The notes beneath the pieces were generated by a model. The model made no database searches and was not told the origin of the DNA. It saw nothing but the letters and a program-made list of their open reading frames with translations. Of a stretch of 64,000 nt of DNA, positions 55,492 to 64,000 are shown piece after piece. The translations under genes were made by a program, and so were the position numbers. How positions within the stretch are numbered: position 1 is the stretch's first letter; each line of letters begins with the position of its first letter. This DNA comes from Lampris incognitus (taxonomy: Eukaryota; Chordata; Actinopteri; Lampriformes; Lampridae): contig NC_079212.1 of the NCBI RefSeq assembly GCF_029633865.1, positions 87,127,427 through 87,191,426 of the forward strand, written 5' to 3'.

Positions 55492-56160
55492 CTTTTGGGG
55501 GGGGGGGAAATTATAAAAAAAATAAAAATAAAAAAAATTCCCATCTGCATTTTGCAAACACCCCTTCTTGTTAACACCATTCTTGGAAAACCTTGGAAAG
55601 GTTTAGATACACAAGTCAAAGTATATGAAAGGGAAACCCAAGTTTTGTGTGTTTCATAATGAGTTTCTTTCGCACACAAAAGCTTTGAAATTCACGAAAA
55701 AGAAGAATGCAATGACACTTTCTGGTATAACAGAAGAATATGATTTACAAAACAAGCCCTAGCCCTTTAAGATACTGTTTTCTGTTTTATTTGATGCAGC
55801 ATCACTTCAATCTGTAATCTGTGACGTTTTTTTCTCTTTCATTACATTTTCATGCACCTGTTCCCTTTTGTGTAATGTAAACGTCTCAAAGCCAAGCTGT
55901 TTGCGTATTATGCGGGTGTTCAATTTAAAAAGACAACAACCCCCCCCGATCCCTTACTGACACCCATTTGTTTTACGCATGCGCGAAAATGCGTCTGCGT
56001 CCTGTCGGCGCCTGGGATTTAAATAAAATAATGTTTTCTTTTTTATTCTTCATTTTGAAATAGATTATAATGTTTTTCACGTAAATACGCAGTTTTATTG
56101 TTTTTGAGAGAACGTAAATAAATACGCGTTTTTTTCTTGTTTTTCTTGTTCTTGTTAAAA
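55492..56160. other. itgb7-espl1 intergenic AT-rich stretch
   Basis: No genes recognised. It contains a 35-bp block (55754-55788) identical to part of the MITE copy at 57190-57224. Confidence 0.5.
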
Positions 56161-56179
56161 AAAAAATCGCCAAGATCCG

Positions 56180-56340
56180 CCCCTATCCTGCCTCTGGTTG
56201 GTTCACCCCGCTGAAGAGGCAACGAGTATTAGCCAATCAGACGCGAAGTGGGGCGGGGATAAAACCAGCACTGGTCTTCGCGCATCCTCAGTAAGCCAAG
56301 TTCTGGTTCTCATTTCGTGTACAGATATTGATTCGCGTCA
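56180..56340 (+). promoter_or_regulatory. Orphan promoter-like module
   Basis: In order on the plus strand: CTGGTTGGTTC (inverted CCAAT, about 56189), AGCCAATCAG (CCAAT at 56233-56237), GGGGCGGGG (GC box, about 56250-56258) and GATAAAAC (TATA-like, about 56259). The sequence downstream is GC-balanced but no known protein follows. The layout is that of a strong TATA promoter; no gene was recognised. Confidence 0.4.
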
Positions 56341-56833
56341 CGTACCGCGGGTATCTGAGTGAAAGGTCGTGTCCTACTTTTGTACACTCGCCACGGAGGT
56401 GCCCTGAAGTCACAATATGTTTGGCCATTTCTCAATGTGTGTGTGTATAACAAAAATGAGTCCAGTCCTGTCGCGTTCTGCAAAGCCTTTGCAGTCTACG
56501 TAAATAAGACTACTTCGCGGCTTCGCTCAAACAGGCCTACTTCCGCTGCTGGATTTGCAAAAATCTGCAACACCATTTCAGCGCAATTCAGGGGAGCATT
56601 TTGCGCCGTTCCGCTTAGTCAGTGTTTTTGTGGACTGTGCCACACACACACACAACACACACACACACACACACATGAATGAGAGGCGCAAAAGACAAAT
56701 GTAGATTTATTTTCAGTAATAAAAATCTGTCTTTTTTTTAAAGCATTTCCATGGTCAGACTCTACATTTAGATTACACAGGAACAGCAACAAAGTTGCAT
56801 TTATGATAACAATAATAATAACAATAGATTTAA

Positions 56834-57747
56834 TTCCATCCATCCATCCATCATCCCAACCGCTTATCCTGCTCTCAGGGATGCTGGAGCCTATCCCAGC
56901 AGCCATTGGGCGGCAGGCGAGGAGACATCCTAGACCAGTGTTTCTCAACCGGGAGTCCGCGGACCCCTAGTGGTCGGTGGTGTAATTGCAAGGGGTCCGT
57001 GAAAATAAAATATCTTTAAAAAAAAGATCCTATGACATTTATAGAAATAGGATTATTTTACTCAAATGTGACTGAGACCTTTATCTACCTAAACTATAAA
57101 GGGTAACAGGACTTATTTCTCTAATTACATCTGTTTCACAAGTGTAATTTATTGTATTTTAATGAGATCTCGCTCCCGTTTGCATTGTTAAGCCCTAGCC
57201 CTTTAAGATACTGTTTTCTGTTTTTCTGCATAAAAATTCTGTTTTGTTACATATATCTGAAAGTTACTGAATACATATTCTGTTTTGTTACATATATCTG
57301 AAAGTTACTGCATAAGAATTATGTTTTGTTAACTATATCTGTTACAACTGAAAGCTCTTATTTTTGCCCCAAAGAGTGAATAAATGCTATAATGCCATTT
57401 AAAATGCAGTTTCTACTGTTTCTATCAAATTGCAACCCCCCTCCCCCAAGATCAGGTGGAGGGGTCCTCAGGGTAGATCAAAAATACGCAGGGGGATCCA
57501 GGACCCCAAAAAGGTTGAGAACCACTGCACTAGACAGGCCATATCACACACACACCTAGGGACAATTTAGTACGGCCGAGTCACCTGACCTACATGTCTT
57601 TGGGAGAACCCACACAGACAACATGCAAACTCCATACAGAGGACGACCCGGGACGGCCCCCAAGGTTGGACCACCCCAGGGGCTCAAATCCAGGATCTCG
57701 TTGCTGAGAGGCGAGCGCGCTAACTGCTGCACCACCGTGCCGCCTAT
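56834..57747 (-). mobile_element. SINE family A copy split by hAT MITE
   Basis: The tail half is 56834-56935 and the head half 57528-57747; together they form one reverse copy. The MITE (56936-57527) inserted in the CCCTGGACAGGCC block, duplicating about 8 bp. Confidence 0.88.
56936..57527. mobile_element. hAT-type MITE, copy 2 (inverted relative to copy 1)
   Basis: 592 bp with termini CAGTGTTTCTCAACC and GGTTGAGAACCACTG. It is the reverse of the copy at 53070-53636 over its length. Flanks TCCTAGAC and CACTAGAC match at 6 of 8. It carries an extra block at 57190-57224 not found in copy 1. Confidence 0.9.
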
Positions 57748-57811
57748 AAATTTAATCATGCACTCATTATAATGCAACACAACAATGTAGGAGAACTGGG
57801 AAATCACAGCA

Positions 57812-57906
<95 letters not shown>
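57812..57906. repeat. (AAAG)n microsatellite
   Basis: About 95 bp of uninterrupted AAAG units, downstream of itgb7. Confidence 0.98.
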
Positions 57907-58025
57907 CAATACATCTTGGAAAACAAAGGAACAAGTGAAATGTGTGAGAGTTTGATGTAAAATCTGTGGTACAAAGGGGAAAATATGTTTTTGTCAGCGT
58001 TTGATTGACAACTCCATCTTTTGAA

Positions 58026-58515
58026 TTAGTCATCACTAATGTGCATGGGGTTCATAGTTGTGGTGACGGCATCTCGGAACAGGGGATTGGGTGTCTGAAA
58101 GAAAAAGAAAAACAGAGCAGGGTGAAGGGATTACGAACAAGAAGTTATTTAATTCAATAAATGAATATGAATCTTGAAATGATCGACTGCTTCAGCTGTC
58201 AGCATGAAAACCACGTCGTCACTGCAGGGAGAGGCTGATACGTAGTGTGGCATACATACATCGTCCCAGACAGCCTGTTTCTGCGATTTGACAAAACTTC
58301 TGTATTCTCTGCGGTAGTGCAGCTCCAGCAAGAGCCGACTGACTATGATCCCCAGCAGACCAATGAAGATGATCGCGGACACCGAGCTAAGGATGATCAT
58401 GTAGGTCTTGTCGATAGAGCCTAGCAGACAGGTGGACAGGAAGACGTTCAGCCAGGACATAATCCCGACAATATGTATTCACAAAGCTATAGAATCTATA
58501 ATCCTTATTATTATT

Positions 58516-58604
<89 letters not shown>

Positions 58605-60644
58605 CATACACACACACATTCTGAAATGGCAAAACTTATCCTGACTTCACCCAAAGGAATTGAATCAAGTGCAACTGGACTTGGTATATATCCGTGAAGA
58701 CGTTTCGCCTCTCATCCAAGAGGCTTCATCAGTTCGTGCCTTTCTGACTAGACCTCTTGGATGAGAGGCGAAACGTCTTCACGGATATATATCAAGTCCA
58801 GTTGCACTTGATTCAACTCCTTTGGATAACCATGACCTGGATGAATGAGAACATTCACAGACACTATCCTGACTTCAGGGTTTAGGCCCAGTGGCGGCTG
58901 GCCAGTAGAGGGCGCTAGGGCACCGCCCCCTTCAAATATCAAGAGATGAAAATCTACTTAGACGTGTTAAATATAATTTAGTTGAAAATGCAAATAATGA
59001 TTAAATAAAAGTGTTGTCAGTCTGTGAGCGCCTGTCAGCAGCATTAAATACTGGTTCAAATGGTATTTGGTTGGTTCCTGTCTGAATCATATACTTCCTG
59101 TCTGAATACATACACTTCCTGTCTGAATACATATACTTCCTGTCTGAATACATACACTTCCTGTCTGAATACATACACTTCCTGTCTGAATACATACACT
59201 TCCTGGGTGAGGGGCGCCGGCCAAACCATACCTTATGTAAGCCCTCAGACTTGTGGCGAGCGGGTGACCTGAGGCTGCTGTCTGATTGGTTTCTTCAGAT
59301 TTTCCACCCACTTTTATTGGCAGTGAACTGGTATTGTTTTAATGTTTTTTGATCTAATGTGATCGGACGACTCTCGTGGCTGTCAATCATGTTCACACCC
59401 ACCACGCCGCCTCGTCTCGACTGTCAATCATCCACCGTCTACCAACCCTGATAAAATCTATAGGCCACATCGTCCTTCTGAATAACTCTGTGACTGTGTG
59501 GACATTAAAGCAGCTGTCAGGTGTGCTGCACCAAGGTACATTGCCCCCCCCCCAAATTGTTTAGCACCAGCCGCCACTGTAATGTGTACAGAAGTAGGAC
59601 CCGTGTTATTGGATGTGGATTGTATCTGCAACAGAAATAAGAAGTGGAGGAGGATTTCTCACGGGGCTGATCGGTGTAGGTGATCAAGATGGTGCCGTCA
59701 GGAAGGGGCTTCACTTCATACATGAAAGCAGGCGTGTTACACGGCAGGTCCTTCAGTTCGTTCATGCGGTGCACTTTAGCCGAGCCACACGGCACGGAAC
59801 AGTTCTTCATGTCGCCATTTTCCTGCTGTGATGTGCAATGCATACAATCCCTAGTGGAGGAGCAGCAGGAAAGCACTTTAGTCGTCCGTGTTCCACAAAC
59901 ACACACCATCTTGGTTCTGACTTGCAACAAGGCGTTTTGGATTTTTGTTGACTTTGTGCCATGATGTGGAGAAAAGTGGTAATGTTTGGAGGGAGAACAA
60001 CATCTTTGTCACAAAGATCTACATTCACACTGGTGCATTTGTTTTGAGGAGATGTCCGTGTTCTGTACCACAATTTGTTGGATTTTGCCGGGAATCGGAC
60101 CCAGACAAAAATATTTGGAATAATTACATAGTGATATCTAATCTCCCAGGCGGCACGTTGGTGCGGCACGTTGGTGCGGTCGCCTCACAACAAAAATATT
60201 CTGAGTTCGAGCCCCGGGGTAGTCCAACCTTGGGGGTCGGCCTCTGTGGGGAGTTTGCATGTTCTCCCTGTGTCTGTGTGGGTTTCCTCCAGGGGCTCTG
60301 GTTTCCTCCCACAGTCCAAAGACATGTAGGTCAGGTGACTCGGCCGTACTAAATTGTCCCTGGATGTGTGTGGGCCCTGTGTGATGGCCTGGCGGCCTGT
60401 CCAGGGTGTCTCCCCACCTGCCTCCCAGTGACTGCTGGGATAGGCTCCAGCATCCCCGTGACCCAGAGAGCAGGATAAGGGGTTCGGATAATGGATGGAT
60501 GGATCTACTCTTCCTGCTGATGGTCTCCAGCCATCCATCACCCAAACCGCTTATCCTGCTCTCTGCGTCACAGGGATGCTGGAGCCTATCCCAGCAGTCA
60601 TTGGGTTGCAGGCGGGAAGACGCCCTGGACAGGCCGCCAGACCA

Positions 60645-60734
<90 letters not shown>

Positions 60735-63425
60735 CTAGGGACAATCTAGTACGGCCGAGTCACCTGACCTACATGTCTTTGGACTGTGGGGGGAAACTGG
60801 AGCACCCGGAGGAAACCCACGCAGACACGGGGAGAACATGCAGACTCCCCACAGAGGACAACCCGGGACGACCCCCAAGGTTGGACTACCCCGGGGCTCA
60901 AACCCAGGACCTTCTTGCTGTGGGGCGACCCTGCTAACCACTGTGCCACCGTGCCGTCCCTTATTTGATTATTTCAGTCAAAATCAACTCAAGACTGGCA
61001 ATCAGTCCAAAACGTCTCACAGCAGCTTTAATACAGCCTGTTGGTTGAAATGATGTGTTTTTACTCACTTGTAATTTGAACAAGCGTTCAGAATTGCAGA
61101 ACAGTGCTTGCCAGTAAAAAGTTGATTGCATTTGCACTGGTTGCACTGGCATTTTCCATGCCCGCTGCATATGCTGTTGTCCTCTGTTCTGCACTGGTCT
61201 GTGAGAGCCGAACAGCCACATACAGGCCCGGTGTAGTTGGCGTTGCACACACAACGTCCACAGTTACATTCCCCATTTCCTGAAGAAGGGAATCGGTGGC
61301 AGGTGTAAAATCTGCATGCTTACAAAGCACAAGCTAAAGCATGTTGAACTCTAGTGATGGCTGTCAGTTAGTGCAGTAATTCCATGTCTGTTGCCCTCAC
61401 TTACCACCACATAGCACGTTATTGTGTTTGGCACAGCTGTGGTTGTCACAGTCACAGAAATGGCCAACGTAGGTCCCGCTGCAGGTGCATTTTCCACATT
61501 CACAGCTGCCGTGCCCACTGCAGGGCAGCGAGGAGTTTTCCTGGTGACACCTCCTGTCCATGGAGTCCACGCCTTCTGTCTGCACACAGTTACACCTCTG
61601 CCCCATAGCGCCAGCGTCACAGCTTAGGGTCAAATGACACAGTTTAAGGTCAAATCACACAGTTGACAGAATAATTTCACTAAACTAGAAACACCAGAGG
61701 GACTGGAACATCCCTGGTCTGATCTGTGAGAATTTTATTTCTCACAGAATACCATTTTCTGTTTCCCCCCAATTATATTTGGCCAATTACCCCACTCTTC
61801 TGAGTCCCGGTCGCTGCTCCACCCCCTCAGCTCCACCTACCACATGCCTCCTCCCATACATGTGGAGTCGCCAGCCGCTCCTTTTCCCCTGACAGTGAGG
61901 AGTTTCACCAGGGGGACGTAGCGCATGGGAGGATCACGCTATTCCCCCCAGTCCCCCCACCCTCACCCTCACCCTCGAACAGGTGCTTCGACCGACCAGA
62001 GGAGGCGCTAGTGCAGCGACCAGGACACATACCCACATCCGGTTTCCCACCCGCAGACATGGCCAATTGTGTCTGTAGGGACGCCTGACCAAGCCGGAGG
62101 TAACACGGGGATTCGAACCGCCGATCCCCGTGTTGGCAGGCAACGGAATAGACCGCCACGGCACCCGGACGCCTTCACAGAATACGTTTAACTAATGAGG
62201 TCCTCACTATGGTGACATTTGTGGCAGACGTGTTGGTGGGTTTGCTCAGCCGGTTGGAGGAGGTGCAGGTTTGAGGACTTGCCTGCAGATGCCACAGTAG
62301 AGTGTGCCCCTGTTGTTGCAGTGTGTCGACGACTCTTCTCTGTCTTGACAGTTGCAGTCACACAGAGTCTCTACGTTTATCTTCAAGCTCTCACTGATGC
62401 CCTGAACTTTGATGTAAAACACTTGTGGCTCCGTCAGACACTCGGAGATGTTCAGCCGGACGGTGAAGTCAACCTGATCGGTGGAGACACGACCAGTTTC
62501 AAAAACATCCAAATCACAGTGTTCTGGAATTTCTTGAACTCTAACCAAAATAACCCATCTGGCTAAACTATTTTCCGCCTAGTGCATGGCAGAGCATTTG
62601 AAATAAGTACATCACGTGATACATCTAGACACGTGCCCTCATTGTCCCTCTTTAGTGTACTGTACAGCCCAACCTGCTGATTAATTCTGACGTTCATGCA
62701 CTCGCCCCGCTGCTTCCAGGCAGTGCCGGCCTGGCTGGAGGTGCAGTGGGACTGGTAGGAAACTTGTAGGTTTTGAGGGGCCCCTTGGTGCTCCAAGAAT
62801 ATGGTGGAAGACAGGTTCTGTAAATGAAAGACCTTGATTGTGCAATGTTGCTTCTTTCTGTCAATACTTCCTTTTCTTCTGCATGGGAAAAAAGGAACTA
62901 TTGATAAGGGTCTGTTTTGAGCTGCCTAACGGCACATTCTCAACCACTAACAGCTAGCTGAGTACACTTGAGAGTCTATCTTAATGCAGTGTTAATGGGC
63001 TTTCATGGCTATGGCCGCACCGCTGCAGAAACTTCAAAAGCATGTTGTGTTTACTGGGTCCTTCTGAATGCTACGCAACAACGCTAGACACACTTCACCT
63101 TCCGTTAAAGAGGTGTTTTTGCGGACTGGGTGTTAATGAACTTACATTGTAGGCCTCCGAGATAAGCTGTACCACATTGCTTGAGTCGGTCTGCAGAACT
63201 CCTACCACCGACTGGGGTATTAGCATACTTAGAGCCTGTAGAGGAAGAATGTTTGGGTGAACCTGATTAAAGAGGAGCCGATAAACATCCGTTGTAAATC
63301 TCATCTAGAAGGGTACGTTTGATACAGACTTGGTATGCTGGGAGAATGTCCTCAGTGACAGCAAAAATAAGCTGGATATTGTTGGCTGTGAGAACCCTGG
63401 CAAGATGGCCGACAGAGGGGTAATC
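58026..63425 (-). CDS. itgb7: Integrin beta subunit, beta-7-like (3' nine coding exons, partial)
   Basis: Exons in transcript order: 63330-63425, 63146-63235, 62674-62817, 62283-62473, 61405-61622, 61069-61279, 59663-59850, 58260-58420 and 58026-58094; 455 codons, phases closing throughout. The sequence starts in the beta-I domain (DYPSVGHLARVL, SSNVVQLISEAYN), then hybrid domain, cysteine-rich I-EGF repeats (CSGHGSCECGKC, CGGNGECNCGRC, CSGHGKCQCNQC), beta tail, one membrane helix and a short tail with RREYRSF, NPLF and TTTMNP. It is a cell-surface adhesion receptor subunit. CGIC-S-C, RINQ and LCDCNC match beta-7 better than beta-1 or beta-2, and espl1/pfdn5 neighbours agree with ITGB7. Oddities: a GC donor at 62277-62282; two cysteines of the CxxCxxC beta-tail entry seem absent; the distal motif is NPMH, not NPxY/F; and the cysteine just before the membrane is missing. 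A donor (63995-64000) at the window edge marks the next exon outside. The MIDAS is not in view. Confidence 0.86.
58518..58602. repeat. (CT)n microsatellite
   Basis: About 84 bp of CT units followed by short CA units, in itgb7 intron sequence next to the transmembrane exon. Confidence 0.98.
58650..58864. mobile_element. Penelope-like foldback remnant with 13-bp target duplication
   Basis: Arms 58651-58723 and 58753-58825 are complementary over 73 bp with two mismatches, around a 29-bp loop. Sequence such as GACGTTTCGCCTCTCATCC is typical of fish Penelope-like ends. TATCCTGACTTCA is duplicated at 58637-58649 and 58865-58877. Confidence 0.8.
59085..59205. repeat. 21-bp minisatellite
   Basis: About six units of ACTTCCTGTCTGAATACATAC in itgb7 intron sequence. 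Confidence 0.93.
60148..60507 (+). mobile_element. SINE family A copy, forward member of inverted pair
   Basis: It runs from the duplicated head (GGCACGTTGGTGCGG twice) to the GATAATGGATGGATGG tail. The partner copy in reverse starts about 24 bp later. Confidence 0.9.
60531..60958 (-). mobile_element. SINE family A copy, reverse member, with long (CA)n
   Basis: It runs from CCATCCATCACCCAAACCGC to CTAACCACTGTGCCACCGTG. The internal CA spot is expanded to about 86 bp (60647-60732). Confidence 0.92.
61753..62174 (-). mobile_element. SINE family B copy with 11-bp target duplication
   Basis: Reverse copy in the itgb7 intron between the exons at 61405 and 62283. TCACAGAATAC flanks it at 61742-61752 and 62175-62185. 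Confidence 0.92.
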
Positions 63426-63545
63426 CTAAAACACAAACACAGGGTAATACACATCCAAATGATAAAACAATAGCGGCAAAGACACAAGATTTAATTTCTC
63501 TACAATCCAGAACATTTCCACATATTGAATTGTTAGTGATCATCT

Positions 63546-63942
63546 GGGCGCGTGGGTGGCGTAGCGGTCTATTCCGTTGCCTACCAACACGGGGATCGGC
63601 GGTTCGAATCCCCGTGGTACCTCCGGCTTGGTCGGACGTCCCTACAGACACATTTGTCTGTCTGCGGGTGGGAAGCCGGTTTGGATGTGTCCTGTTCAGT
63701 GCAATAGCGCCCCCTCTGGTCGATTGGGGCGCCTGTTCGGGGGTGGGGGAACTGGGGGAAATAGCGTGATCCTCGCACGCGCTACGTCGCCCTGGTGAAA
63801 CTCCTCACTCTCAGGTGAAAAGAAGCTGCTGGCGACTCCACGTGTATGGGAGGAGGCATGTGGTAGTCTGCAGCCCTCCCCGGCTCGGTAGAGTGGTGGT
63901 AAGTGGCCAAGTACAATTGGGGAGAAAAATTAAAAATAAATA
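63546..63942 (+). mobile_element. SINE family B copy with 18-bp target duplication
   Basis: Forward copy with a clear head (GGTTCGAATCCCCG B box). AATTGTTAGTGAWCATCT flanks it at 63528-63545 and 63943-63960 with one mismatch. Confidence 0.93.
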
Positions 63943-64000
63943 AATTGTTAGTGAACATCTTAACCGCATGTAAAAACCATGAACTCTGGCGATCACTTAC

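Noticed and set aside
57556-58036. Phenylalanine/serine/leucine-repeat frames
   Set aside because: Produced by the complement of the (AAAG)n microsatellite.
60406-60749. Histidine/threonine-repeat protein frames
   Set aside because: They come from the (CA)n expansion inside a SINE-A copy.

Overview
This window reads as a gene-dense, repeat-rich piece of a teleost (ray-finned fish) nuclear genome. It has spliced vertebrate genes with GT-AG introns, two tRNA-headed SINE families present in many copies, an intact Tc1-type transposon, and RTE, L1-like, hAT, Penelope-like and copia-like elements. The species cannot be fixed from the sequence alone.

Four protein-coding genes lie head to tail on the minus strand, so transcription runs from high to low coordinates: an integrin beta subunit (itgb7-like, 3' half only, 58026-63425), separase espl1 (complete, 32 coding exons, 18336-54181), prefoldin subunit 5 pfdn5 (complete, 6 coding exons, 5389-14238) and larp4 (first two coding exons, 1037-4225, running off the left edge). 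I rebuilt exons by translating both strands, placing splice sites and checking that reading phase closes across every junction. All phases close for pfdn5 (155 aa), espl1 (about 2181 aa) and the visible part of itgb7 (455 aa). From memory, ITGB7, ESPL1 and PFDN5 are also near neighbours on human 12q13, which supports the names.

Layout. 1-5000: hAT-like element, larp4 exon 2, larp4 CpG-rich promoter and exon 1. 5389-14238: pfdn5, with SINEs, an AT-rich minisatellite and an intact DD38E Tc1-family transposon in its introns. 14240-18330: intergenic repeats (L1-like and hAT remnants, minisatellite, SINE). 18336-54181: espl1. Its two last introns are swollen by transposons: an RTE LINE, a Penelope-like element carrying about 45 copies of a 36-bp unit, a copia-like LTR/Gag/protease segment fused to a long ORF of unknown family with FEN/XPG-like nuclease motifs, and a second Penelope-like copy. 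54181-58025: espl1 promoter, two oppositely oriented copies of a hAT MITE and an orphan promoter-like module. 58026-64000: itgb7 with SINEs, minisatellites and a Penelope-like foldback.

The host genes do not form a pathway: separase cuts cohesin at anaphase, prefoldin 5 is part of the chaperone that hands actin and tubulin to CCT, larp4 binds mRNA and PABP, and the integrin is an adhesion receptor. The least explained item is the chimeric segment 24785-30105, where an LTR plus Gag-protease ORF stops at a perfect 20-bp palindrome and is followed by a near-intact ORF pair with nuclease-like motifs and a cysteine-rich tail.
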